18,525 nt of DNA from Aliicoccus sp041838435. Its GTDB lineage: Bacteria > Bacillota > Bacilli > Staphylococcales > Salinicoccaceae. Position numbers and translations under genes: made by a program. Of the stretch, positions 7,944 to 14,789 are shown piece after piece (positions within the stretch are counted from its first letter, which is position 1; the number at the start of each line of letters is the position of its first letter). Below the pieces are notes generated by a model. The model was not told where the DNA came from, made no database searches, and worked only from the letters and a program-made list of their open reading frames with translations. The DNA lies in contig JBGYPO010000131.1 of NCBI GenBank assembly GCA_041838435.1, forward strand, positions 1 to 18,525. Direction: 5' to 3'.

Positions 7944-8339
7944 ATGGCTTACAGAAAGTTAGGACGTACTTCTGATCAGCGTAAAGCAATGCTCAGAAAC
8001 TTAGCAACGTCTTTAATCGTAAATGAGCGTGTCGTTACAACTGATACACGTGCGAAAGAATTACGTAAAATTGTTGATAAATTAGTAACACTTGGTAAGC
8101 GTGGAGATTTACATGCACGTCGTCGTGCTGGTGAAACGTTATACAACGTTCAACTAGAAACTGAAGATGGCACTGAGATTGATGCACTGCAAAAATTATT
8201 CAGTGATATCGCACCACGTTTTAGTGACCGTCAAGGTGGATACACTTCAATTAAAAAACTTGGCGCACGTCGTGGAGATGGCGCAGAGCAAGTTGTAATT
8301 GAATTTGTTGAAGGTGCAGTTACAGCTGACGAAAACTAA
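7944..8339 (+). CDS. rplQ: 50S ribosomal protein L17
   Basis: Lines the outer rim of the polypeptide exit tunnel. The 131-residue product begins MAYRKLGRTSDQRKAMLRN, the family signature, and has the conserved RQGGYTSIKKLGARRGDGAE near the C-terminus. It ends in a short acidic extension (about residues 121-131) beyond the usual Staphylococcus end near 122. GGGAGGTTA at 7931-7939 precedes the ATG. It is the last gene of the supercluster, and a factor-independent terminator follows. Confidence 0.98.
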   Translation: MAYRKLGRTSDQRKAMLRNLATSLIVNERVVTTDTRAKELRKIVDKLVTLGKRGDLHARRRAGETLYNVQLETEDGTEIDALQKLFSDIAPRFSDRQGGYTSIKKLGARRGDGAEQVVIEFVEGAVTADEN

Positions 8340-8372
8340 TTTAAAAGCAGACTGAGCGTTATGATAAGTGGC

Positions 8373-8471
8373 ACATACCTCTAGAAGTATGTCCATCTTG
8401 TTTAGCTCGACGTACCCTGCATATTACAGTAATAAAAATCGCGTAACTCTATGCAGGGTGCGCGCTTTTTT
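8373..8471 (+). terminator. Terminator closing the ribosomal supercluster
   Basis: The main stem pairs 8411-8422 (CGTACCCTGCAT) with 8451-8462 (ATGCAGGGTGCG): 12 pairs with one G-T, around a 28-base loop. It is followed by CGC and six Ts (8466-8471). A smaller hairpin, ACATAC (8373-8378) with GTATGT (8387-8392), stands just upstream. The large loop and the three-base gap before the T tract make it slightly atypical, but its place after rplQ supports termination. Confidence 0.7.
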
Positions 8472-8487
8472 ATGACTGTTTAAAATA

Positions 8488-8537
8488 ATATTAGCTGAGT
8501 AATTGTATTGAATTATATACAATTATTGAGCTAATAT
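8488..8537 (+). promoter_or_regulatory. Long AT-rich hairpin in the ecfA1 leader
   Basis: ATATTAGCT (8488-8496) and AGCTAATAT (8529-8537) pair perfectly. After one mismatch the stem continues with AGTAATTGTAT against ATACAATTATT (one G-T pair), giving about 20 pairs around a short loop. It lies 34 bp before the ecfA1 start with no long T tract after it. It could be an attenuator, a dyad operator or an mRNA-stabilising hairpin; the sequence does not decide. I see no convincing promoter in 8472-8570. Confidence 0.45.
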
Positions 8538-8570
8538 ATGTTTTAAGACCGCAAGATGGGAGAGATGGAT

Positions 8571-9359
8571 ATGATTGAACTGCATGATATAACATTCAAA
8601 TATAATGATGCGCGAAAACCGGCGCTTGTTAATCTTTCCCACATATTTAAGCGCGGTGACTGGATTTCGATTGTGGGTGCTAACGGCTCTGGTAAGAGTA
8701 CGCTCGTTAAGTTACTCATGGGTATGCTCGATGATTACGAAGGCAGCATTCACATTAATGGGGAACGTGTAACAGAAGATAACTCGCAACTGTTACGCAA
8801 AAATTTTTCGATTGTATTGCAAAACCCGGATAACCAGTTCGTTGGTACGACGGTCGAGGATGATATTGCATTCTCACTTGAGAATTTGGAAGTGCCAAGA
8901 GAAGAGATGCTCGACATAGTTGATGCGGTGCTTGCTGAAGTCGGCATGAGTGCGTATAAGAAACACGAGCCGTCACGTTTAAGTGGCGGGCAAAAGCAGC
9001 GCATCGCAATTGCGGGCGCCTTGGCGACAAATCCTGATGTACTGATTTTAGATGAAGCAACGAGCATGTTAGACCCGCAGGGTAGACGTGATATTTTAAC
9101 GCTGATAGAAGCAATTCATAAAGAGCGCAAGACAACAATTATATATATTACACATGAACTATCAGAGATTATCCGCAGTGATGAAGTTATTATCATGAAT
9201 CACGGCCAGGTGCGTCTAAAAGGCAGTGTAGACACAATCTATTCAAACCCACACATTTTAGAAGAGAATAATCTTGTGCTGCCGTTCGAGGTAAAAATCT
9301 CGGCGGCACTCTTGAACCAGTCAATCATGTCATATGATAAGTTGGTGCGAAAGCTATGA
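8571..9359 (+). CDS. ecfA1: Energy-coupling factor transporter ATPase EcfA1
   Basis: One of two cytoplasmic ATPases that drive group II ECF vitamin importers, working with EcfT and exchangeable S components. From the ATG at 8571 the product is 262 residues: Walker A GANGSGKST (36-44), Q-loop LQNPDNQ (83-89), signature LSGGQ (137-141), Walker B DVLILDE (156-162, catalytic E162) and H195. The DEATSMLD form is typical of EcfA1. ATGs at 8556 and 8565 also open the frame, but GGGAGAG (8558-8564) fits the ATG at 8571 best. The stop overlaps ecfA2 by 4 bases. Confidence 0.95.
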   Translation: MIELHDITFKYNDARKPALVNLSHIFKRGDWISIVGANGSGKSTLVKLLMGMLDDYEGSIHINGERVTEDNSQLLRKNFSIVLQNPDNQFVGTTVEDDIAFSLENLEVPREEMLDIVDAVLAEVGMSAYKKHEPSRLSGGQKQRIAIAGALATNPDVLILDEATSMLDPQGRRDILTLIEAIHKERKTTIIYITHELSEIIRSDEVIIMNHGQVRLKGSVDTIYSNPHILEENNLVLPFEVKISAALLNQSIMSYDKLVRKL

Positions 9360-10216
9360 TTGAAGTCAATCAATTAACGAGTATTTATCATGCGAAAACA
9401 CCATTTGAATATACGGCACTGCGTGAGGTCACAACGCGTTTTGAGACGGGTAAGATTTACGGAATTATCGGACATACCGGGAGTGGTAAGTCGACGTTCA
9501 TTCAACATTTGAATGCGCTGCTCCTGCCGTCTTCTGGTGAAGTCATTATCAATGGCGACACGATAAGAGCTAAGACAAAAGCGAAGCTTGTGCATAAGAC
9601 GCGCCGTTCAGTCGGCATGGTATTTCAGTTCCCTGAAAACCAGCTGTTTGAAGAAACGGTATTAAAAGACGTCATGTTCGGACCGATTAATATGGGTATT
9701 TCAAAAGAGACTGCGCAAAAAAATGCAGAGAAATATCTGTCACTGCTTGGTATAGAAGAATACGAGTATGAAGCATCACCATTTGAACTCTCGGGTGGAC
9801 AGATGCGGAAAGTTGCGATCGCCGGCATTTTATCGATGGAGCAGGATATTATTATTTTTGATGAACCGACAGCCGGGCTTGATCCGAAAAGTCATATTGA
9901 AGTGATGGATCTGATTTACAGTTTAAACCGGGAACACGATAAGACAATTATTTTAGTCACGCATAATATGGATGACTGTTATCAATATACGGATGACGTC
10001 AAAGTGTTATATAACGGCACGTTAAAGGCCGAAGGACCGACAGTCGATATCCTGCAGGATGATGCTTTGTTGTCATCGATCAATCTGGAAACACCGCACG
10101 TTGTAAAATTGACGCGGGACCTAGCAGCACAGGGATTCAATCCAAGTACACCGCCGCGTTCAATTGACGGGTTCATAGATGCGTACCGCGCATGGAGGTC
10201 AAATAATGCTGAGTAA
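9356..10216 (+). CDS. ecfA2: Energy-coupling factor transporter ATPase EcfA2
   Basis: Second ATPase of the ECF module, forming a heterodimer with EcfA1. The 286-residue product has Walker A GHTGSGKST (39-47), a Q-loop QFPENQLF (91-98) diagnostic of EcfA2, signature LSGGQ (145-149), Walker B IIIFDE (165-170) followed by PTAGLD, and H203. Its start overlaps the ecfA1 stop in an ATGA arrangement, implying coupled translation and equal amounts. The 3' end overlaps ecfT by 11 bases. Confidence 0.96.
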   Translation: MIEVNQLTSIYHAKTPFEYTALREVTTRFETGKIYGIIGHTGSGKSTFIQHLNALLLPSSGEVIINGDTIRAKTKAKLVHKTRRSVGMVFQFPENQLFEETVLKDVMFGPINMGISKETAQKNAEKYLSLLGIEEYEYEASPFELSGGQMRKVAIAGILSMEQDIIIFDEPTAGLDPKSHIEVMDLIYSLNREHDKTIILVTHNMDDCYQYTDDVKVLYNGTLKAEGPTVDILQDDALLSSINLETPHVVKLTRDLAAQGFNPSTPPRSIDGFIDAYRAWRSNNAE

Positions 10217-11012
10217 AGTACTAATTGGCCGCTATATTCCAGGTGACAGTTTTATTCATGCACTCGATCCGCGCACAAAATTAATACTCACAGTACTGTT
10301 TATGGTGATTGTATTCATTGCAAACAGCTGGGTGACCTATTTAGTGCTCGTCATATTTGCGCTGCTTGTCACTAAAGTTGCAGGACTTTCGATAGGCTTC
10401 CTGCTTGATGGATTGAAGTTAATATTGATCTTATTTATCTTTACATTTCTGATGCATGTGTTCCTCACAAAAGGCGGGACAGTGCTCGTCGATGGCGGAT
10501 TTTTCACCATCGAGTCAGAAGGGATTATTACAGGGATATTCATCACGACACGACTAAGCTTACTCGTTGTCATTACGACGATACTAACGCTCACAACGAG
10601 TCCAATTGAGCTGACACATGGGTTAGAAAAAATGTTTGAACCATTGAAACGATTCCGTGTGCCTGTTTCAGAAATTGCAATGATGATGTCTATATCACTG
10701 CGCTTCATCCCGACATTAATGGATGAGACTGAAAAAATAATTAAAGCACAGAGTGCGCGGGGTTCATCGTTTAGAGTGGGATCAATTAAAGAACGGCTGC
10801 AGGCGCTGCTTGCGATTTTTATCCCGCTGTTTGTGTCTGCATTTAAACGCGCTGAAGAGCTCGCTGTTGCGATGGACGTACGCGGTTACAACGTGAAAGG
10901 TGCACGTACGAGTTACCGACTGCTTGAATGGCGGCGTAAAGATACAATCGCGATTATCGTGATGCTGCTGCTTGCGGTGATACTCTTCGTATTAAGGGTG
11001 TACAGCATATGA
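10206..11012 (+). CDS. ecfT: Energy-coupling factor transporter membrane protein EcfT
   Basis: Membrane scaffold that links the EcfA1-EcfA2 dimer to vitamin-binding S components. The 268-residue product has hydrophobic segments at about 26-57, 68-86, 106-130 and 246-264, and cytoplasmic coupling helices with ARG (184-186) and VRG (225-227, within AMDVRGY), the family's two coupling motifs. The ATG at 10206 has GGAGGT at 10194-10199; upstream starts lie inside ecfA2 and lack a Shine-Dalgarno. No S-component gene is adjacent, as expected for a shared group II module. Confidence 0.95.
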   Translation: MLSKVLIGRYIPGDSFIHALDPRTKLILTVLFMVIVFIANSWVTYLVLVIFALLVTKVAGLSIGFLLDGLKLILILFIFTFLMHVFLTKGGTVLVDGGFFTIESEGIITGIFITTRLSLLVVITTILTLTTSPIELTHGLEKMFEPLKRFRVPVSEIAMMMSISLRFIPTLMDETEKIIKAQSARGSSFRVGSIKERLQALLAIFIPLFVSAFKRAEELAVAMDVRGYNVKGARTSYRLLEWRRKDTIAIIVMLLLAVILFVLRVYSI

Positions 11013-11737
11013 GAATTTTAATGAACTTAAGCTATAACGGCAAAGACTTTATGGGATTCCAGCATCAGCCGGATGCACGTACGGTGCAGGGTGAAATAGA
11101 AAGTATTCTAAGCGAGATGCATCAGACATTCACACGCATCCACCCGGCATCCCGCACCGACCGCGGTGTGCACGCGCTGGATCAATATATTCATTTTGAT
11201 ACGACACTTAAAATCGCTCCAGAGCGCTGGGCGTATATATTGAATACGCGTTTAGATAAGGATGTTTATATTAAGAGCAGTAAACAGGTGAGCGATGATA
11301 TTCATGTGCGTTATCATCCCTCGACAAAAACGTACCGCTACAAAATCTACACAGGAGAGCTGAATCCGTTCAATTACGGCTTAAAGCTCCACACAGATAA
11401 AACGCTCGACATCAATAAGATGCAAGCAGCAGCAGCAGGTTTTACAGGTACACATGACTTCACAAGCTTCTCAAGTGCAAAAGCATCGATTGAAAATAAA
11501 GTGCGTCATATCAGCGTGTGTGAAATAGAAGAAACATATGACGGCATGGAACTTGTTATTACGGGGTCGGGGTTTCTCTATAACATGGTCCGTATAATCA
11601 CTGCATACCTGCTGCAGGTGGGGGCGGGAGAACGAGCAGATGAAACGCTTAAAATACTTGAGGCGAAAGACCGAACACTGGTTCCGAGAACGGCCCCGCC
11701 GGACGGGTTGTACCTTGAAAAAATTATATATGAATAG
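11009..11737 (+). CDS. truA: tRNA pseudouridine(38-40) synthase TruA
   Basis: Converts uridines 38-40 of the tRNA anticodon arm to pseudouridine. The 242-residue product begins MRILMNLSYNGKDFMGFQHQ and carries the catalytic motif ASRTDRGVHAL with nucleophile D51. The C-terminal half has FTGTHDFTSFSSAKA and GSGFLYNMVRIITAYLLQVG, both family hallmarks. The start overlaps the ecfT stop by 4 bases (ATGA), with AAGGGTG just upstream. The ecfA1-ecfA2-ecfT-truA order is conserved in Bacilli. Confidence 0.97.
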   Translation: MRILMNLSYNGKDFMGFQHQPDARTVQGEIESILSEMHQTFTRIHPASRTDRGVHALDQYIHFDTTLKIAPERWAYILNTRLDKDVYIKSSKQVSDDIHVRYHPSTKTYRYKIYTGELNPFNYGLKLHTDKTLDINKMQAAAAGFTGTHDFTSFSSAKASIENKVRHISVCEIEETYDGMELVITGSGFLYNMVRIITAYLLQVGAGERADETLKILEAKDRTLVPRTAPPDGLYLEKIIYE

Positions 11738-11794
11738 AGATACATTCCTCCAACTATTTATGATAAGATATATAAAAACCTAGAGGTGTTGTCC

Positions 11795-12448
11795 ATGACT
11801 GCAGTCACAGAGAAGTCCAATATTTTTAAAATTATTACGGAACCGCGCAAACAGTTTGAACGCTTAAGAAGAAAGCCGGGGCTTGTTATTCCGATACTGA
11901 TTATCTTGTTGATTGGAATTATTAACATAATTTTAGCACTCGTTATTAATCCTGAGATCAGTGAAGATCTATCAGAGTCCGGTGCTTCCTACATAATCAC
12001 TACTTTCTTTACAGCCTTTATGGGTATATTCACGATTTTAATGGTTTTAATATTACGCTCTGTCTTGTTAATGGTAATTATGATGTTCGTGGAACCTGGA
12101 GAAGATATTCAATATCCAATTACAATAGCAATCTATACATACATAGTTGTACAAATCGGCGCATTGGTCAGTACGATAATTGCCTTCCTTGTCAGTGGGA
12201 ATCCACAAAAAGACCACACGAGTCTCGGGTTGCTTTATGCCAGGGATATGAGTACAAGTGAATTTATAAATGATGTGACATACATCTTTTTAGCGAGTAT
12301 TAATCCATTTCAATTATGGATGCTGATTCTTGTATTCATCGGTATAAAAGTACTGTATAAAACAACGACGGTTAAAGCTGTCATTGCAACGATACTCTTC
12401 TACATACTGCCTTTGATTGGATCAATGTTCCTCGGGTCATTGCTATAA
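11795..12448 (+). CDS. YIP1-family membrane protein
   Basis: Predicted integral membrane protein of 217 residues, unknown function. A short cytoplasmic N-terminus (TEKSNIFKIITEPRKQFERL) leads into about five hydrophobic segments near residues 32-52, 68-100, 107-135, 162-183 and 191-214. This layout and the N-terminal FKIITEPRKQFERLRRKP stretch resemble bacterial YIP1-domain proteins. The ATG at 11795 is preferred over GTG 11786 and TTG 11789 because AGAGGTG (11782-11788) is its Shine-Dalgarno. It separates truA from rplM, which are close neighbours in many relatives, so this is probably a lineage-specific insertion. Family call is by eye. Confidence 0.7.
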   Translation: MTAVTEKSNIFKIITEPRKQFERLRRKPGLVIPILIILLIGIINIILALVINPEISEDLSESGASYIITTFFTAFMGIFTILMVLILRSVLLMVIMMFVEPGEDIQYPITIAIYTYIVVQIGALVSTIIAFLVSGNPQKDHTSLGLLYARDMSTSEFINDVTYIFLASINPFQLWMLILVFIGIKVLYKTTTVKAVIATILFYILPLIGSMFLGSLL

Positions 12449-12481
12449 GAAAATAAATGTTATTAAACGTATAAATACCGT

Positions 12482-12823
12482 ATGGATCCAACAGTTTCAC
12501 CACAAGAATTAGAGTCGGATTTGAATATTTCATCGAGTGTGCAATTTAACTTTACCTCTTCTGATGAGGTCATATTCAAAGCAGGGCACTCTGAATATGA
12601 AGGTACTTATACCGTTAACGACAAAATACTTTTAGTGGAATTCGTAGATGCTGATGATGCACGAATGAGTATCGAATTTGAAGACTTCAAGCAGCATGAA
12701 AGAAATGAGTCATTATATACAGCAATCGTATCTGATATTGAGAACGAAAGCGTTGAAATGCAGGAATTCATGCAGTATATTTCTTTTGATTCATATCTAG
12801 GGTTCTATAATGTAGAAGAATAG
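12482..12823 (+). CDS. Small hypothetical protein, possible N-terminally truncated gene
   Basis: I do not recognise this 113-residue acidic product. It has alternating strands (SSDEVIFKAGHSEYEGTYTV, then KILLVEFVDADDARMSIEF), reminiscent of the C-terminal beta domain of small Gram-positive lipoproteins, but it has no signal peptide or lipobox. There is no Shine-Dalgarno before the ATG, and the frame is closed by a TAA at 12464-12466, so it may be the surviving 3' part of a longer gene that followed the YIP1 gene. A strong terminator follows. Whether it is translated is uncertain. Confidence 0.45.
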   Translation: MDPTVSPQELESDLNISSSVQFNFTSSDEVIFKAGHSEYEGTYTVNDKILLVEFVDADDARMSIEFEDFKQHERNESLYTAIVSDIENESVEMQEFMQYISFDSYLGFYNVEE

Positions 12824-12841
12824 ATAATCAGATTTGCTGAT

Positions 12842-12883
12842 TCCTAAGTGTACAGATAAAAATCTGTATGCTTAGGATTTTTT
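12842..12883 (+). terminator. Factor-independent terminator before rplM
   Basis: TCCTAAG (12842-12848) pairs with CTTAGGA (12871-12877). Inside, after a TG/TG internal loop, TACAGAT pairs with ATCTGTA around an AAAA loop. Six Ts follow (12878-12883). This should end transcripts from the ecf-truA-YIP1 unit and insulate rplM-rpsI. Confidence 0.88.
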
Positions 12884-12913
12884 ATCTGGAAGCAATTTAT
12901 TTACTCATTGTAA

Positions 12914-12942
12914 TTGACATTTGAATAGAAATGGCGTATTAT
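12914..12942 (+). promoter_or_regulatory. Sigma-A promoter of rplM-rpsI
   Basis: Consensus TTGACA at 12914-12919, exactly 17 bases, then TATTAT at 12937-12942. The expected start is near 12949, leaving an unusually long leader of about 115 bases before rplM that contains the L13-type structure. This is the clearest promoter in the window. Confidence 0.85.
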
Positions 12943-12948
12943 AAACAA

Positions 12949-13050
12949 CGGTATAATTTTATATCATCCACGATCAGCCCCGGAAGGTAACCGTGAGGAT
13001 ATAAATTAAATAGCAGCGTTAGTTTTTTTATTTTACAGGGAATTATTAGG
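12949..13050 (+). ncRNA. Ribosomal protein L13 leader
   Basis: Structured 5' leader of rplM, of the kind described upstream of rplM in Firmicutes, thought to let L13 repress its own message. The core stem pairs TTTATATCATCCACG (about 12958-12972) with CGTGAGGATATAAA (about 12992-13005), enclosing the ATCAGCCCCGGAAGGTAAC segment. It lies between a consensus promoter and rplM. The match is by position and structure as I read it, not by a covariance search. Confidence 0.7.
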
Positions 13051-13063
13051 GAGGACACACACT

Positions 13064-13501
13064 ATGCGTCAAACATTTATGGCAAATGAAGCAAACATCG
13101 AGCGCAAATGGTTCGTAGTTGATGCTGAAGGACAAACGTTCGGTCGTTTATCTTCAGAAGTTGCATCAATTTTACGTGGAAAATATAAACCAACATTTAC
13201 ACCACACGTTGACACTGGTGATTACGTAATCATCATCAACGCTGACAAAATCGAATTTACAGGTAAAAAAGCATCTGACAAAGTCTACTACAGACACTCA
13301 GGTTATACTGGCGGAATTAAATCAATTACTGCTGGTGAATTAAGAGAGAAAAACCCAGTACGTTTAATGGAAAATGCGATTCAAGGCATGTTACCAAAAA
13401 ATCCATTAGGACGTAAGCAAGCTAAGAAATTATTCGTATACGCAGGCAGTGAACATCCACATGCTGCACAAAATCCAGAAAACTACGAGTTACGTGGTTA
13501 A
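13064..13501 (+). CDS. rplM: 50S ribosomal protein L13
   Basis: Early-assembly 50S protein near the tunnel exit side. The 145-residue product begins MRQTFMANEANIERKW, has GRLSSEVASILRGK (about 27-40), VDTGDYVIIINADKIEFTG and the conserved VYAGSEHPHAAQNPE near the end. The ATG at 13064 has AGGGAGGAC at 13049-13057 and gives the staphylococcal length; the internal ATG of MANEA lacks a ribosome-binding site. It is co-transcribed with rpsI 18 bp later from the promoter at 12914. Confidence 0.98.
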   Translation: MRQTFMANEANIERKWFVVDAEGQTFGRLSSEVASILRGKYKPTFTPHVDTGDYVIIINADKIEFTGKKASDKVYYRHSGYTGGIKSITAGELREKNPVRLMENAIQGMLPKNPLGRKQAKKLFVYAGSEHPHAAQNPENYELRG

Positions 13502-13519
13502 CAGGAGGGACTAACAAAA

Positions 13520-13912
13520 ATGGCTAAAGTAGAATATTTAGGAACAGGTCGTCGTAAGCATTCTGTCGCACGTGTACGTTTAGTACCAGGCGAAGGTAAT
13601 GTTACTGTCAATGGTCGTGATATGAGAGAGTACCTTCCTTTTGAGAGTTTAATCTTAGATTTAAGTCAGCCTTTCGCGGTGACTGAAACTGAAGGTAACT
13701 ATGATGTATTAGTAAACGTTCACGGTGGTGGATTCACTGGACAAGCTCAGGCAATCCGTCATGGTATCGCTCGTGCATTAATCGAAGCAGATCCAGAAAA
13801 CCGTGGTGCTTTAAAGCGTGCAGGATTACTTACACGTGACCCACGCATGAAAGAACGTAAGAAGCCAGGTCTTAGAAAAGCTCGTCGTTCACCACAGTTC
13901 TCGAAGCGTTAA
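13520..13912 (+). CDS. rpsI: 30S ribosomal protein S9
   Basis: Head protein of the 30S subunit whose C-terminal SKR tail reaches P-site tRNA. The 130-residue product begins MAKVEYLGTGRRKHSVARVR and ends RSPQFSKR. CAGGAGGGA at 13502-13510 precedes the ATG. The gene is intact, but its last 23 coding bases and stop form the left half of a 28-bp direct repeat, so the 3' end was very probably rebuilt by a site-specific insertion. The protein sequence is unaffected, as usual for elements that target the 3' ends of essential genes. Confidence 0.98.
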   Translation: MAKVEYLGTGRRKHSVARVRLVPGEGNVTVNGRDMREYLPFESLILDLSQPFAVTETEGNYDVLVNVHGGGFTGQAQAIRHGIARALIEADPENRGALKRAGLLTRDPRMKERKKPGLRKARRSPQFSKR

Positions 13913-13914
13913 TT
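13887..13914 (+). repeat. Left attachment site (direct repeat copy 1)
   Basis: 28 bases starting GTTCACCACAGTTCTCGAAG and ending CGTTAATT, covering the last 23 coding bases of rpsI, the stop TAA and two further bases. It is identical to 14747-14774. Bases on either side differ (C versus A before, A versus C after), so the repeat length is well defined. Confidence 0.88.
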
Positions 13915-13978
13915 ACCAAAGCTGTTGCAAGTTTACTTGCTTACAGAATTTGTGTTCAATTGAATTAATAATGACAAG

Positions 13979-14006
13979 CACTTCCCATTGCGGGGAGTGT
14001 TTTTTT
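13979..14006 (+). terminator. Terminator inside the island, just after rpsI
   Basis: CACTTCCC (13979-13986) pairs with GGGGAGTG (13992-13999, one G-T) around a 5-base loop, followed by seven Ts (14000-14006). It now terminates rplM-rpsI but lies inside the inserted segment, so it is probably supplied by the element. A small GCAAG-TTTA-CTTGC hairpin (13927-13940) precedes it. Confidence 0.85.
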
Positions 14007-14109
14007 GTTGTGTATTTAAAAGAGGAATACGTGACTATTGATATATAATGAGTTTATTTGATAAAGAGTTCTTTGTATTTATTTTGATATAATAATGTGA
14101 ATAGAAGAT

Positions 14110-14535
14110 TTGAAAAGAGATGGACTAACTATTGAGGACATCAAAAGAGGAGCAAATGCTAAACGTAATCCAATATTGATTAATGTGATGGATAAGATGG
14201 ATTATATTGAAAACTACGGTTCAGGTATAAGAAGGATATATTCTTTATATAAAGGCTTCGAGGAACAGCCAGTCTTGCTAGCTACAGATAATTTATTTAC
14301 AGTAGTTTTATATAATAAGAATTACAAATTGAATAAAGTACCTTCAAAACAAAAGCTGACAGAAATTGTCGAATATTTATCAGATGGAAAATTGGCAAGC
14401 AGATCAGAAATTCAACAAGCAATGGGACTTCAAAAAAGTTATACGTCTGAGCTTATTGGAGAACTAAAGAAAGCAGAAATTATTAGTTCAGAAGGTAGAG
14501 GACCAGGTACAAGATATTATTTAATTAAAGAATGA
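14110..14535 (+). pseudogene. Truncated AlbA_2/RecG-like ATP-binding regulator (C-terminal part)
   Basis: The 141-residue frame matches the C-terminal part of AlbA_2-domain proteins (often named ATP-binding or RecG-like regulators): GLTIEDIKRGANAKRNPIL (5-23), then YIENYGSGIRRI (32-43), then a C-terminal winged helix (about 79-139; SRSEIQQAMGLQKSYTSELI). The N-terminal AlbA_2 domain and the segment before GLT are absent. The frame is closed upstream by TGA at 14098, the only start is a TTG without a Shine-Dalgarno, and no fragment of the missing part is visible upstream. I read it as a decayed cargo gene; expression as a short DNA-binding protein cannot be excluded. Confidence 0.65.
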
Positions 14536-14542
14536 TATATCT

Positions 14543-14620
14543 CCGGACGATAACCGGACGATAAGCTTGTATACCTAGAGTCACAAGGGTTTTAACGACC
14601 GGACGATAACCGGACGTTAA
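14543..14620 (+). repeat. Two tandem pairs of an 11-bp repeat (CCGGACGATAA)
   Basis: CCGGACGATAA occurs at 14543-14553 and 14554-14564, then after 34 bases at 14599-14609, with a one-base variant CCGGACGTTAA at 14610-14620. The first copy begins 7 bases after the preceding stop codon, and the last ends 126 bases before the right attachment copy. The repeats are GC-rich against AT-rich surroundings. They look like protein-binding sites: recombinase arm sites, iterons or an operator. See findings. Confidence 0.85.
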
Positions 14621-14746
14621 AAAATTGAAAGATATGCATTAATTAGTGAAGTTACCACCATCCTGCAGAAATTATATAATAATCAATACCTTGTTAATAT
14701 TCTTTGCTTCAATTCGATGAAGAGAAATGAAATTCAAAATTCCGAA

Positions 14747-14774
14747 GTTCACCACAGTTCTCGAAGCGTTAATT
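14747..14774 (+). repeat. Right attachment site (direct repeat copy 2)
   Basis: Exact second copy of the 28-bp rpsI 3' end, including the stop-codon bases, out of context with no upstream rpsI sequence. Sequence to its right, including a terminator 15 bases on, is what would follow rpsI in an unoccupied chromosome. Confidence 0.88.
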
Positions 14775-14789
14775 CAATTGAATTATTTA

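Larger units (their letters stand above)
13887..14774 (+). mobile_element. Remnant of an island integrated at the rpsI 3' end
   Basis: Bounded by two perfect 28-bp copies of the rpsI 3' end spaced exactly 860 bp apart, the outcome expected of tyrosine-recombinase integration. Inside are a terminator, a truncated AlbA_2/RecG-like gene and two pairs of an 11-bp repeat. There is no integrase, excisionase or cargo gene. From the literature as I remember it, mecD resistance islands of Macrococcus use this same site; no mec or other resistance gene is in this window. The likeliest reading is a deletion derivative of such an island, or a small passenger that relied on an integrase elsewhere. Confidence 0.8.

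Noticed and set aside
13887..14774. A resistance or virulence cargo in the rpsI island (such as mecD or fusidic acid resistance genes).
   Set aside because: No such gene or fragment is present between the repeats; only the AlbA_2-like fragment and repeats are found.
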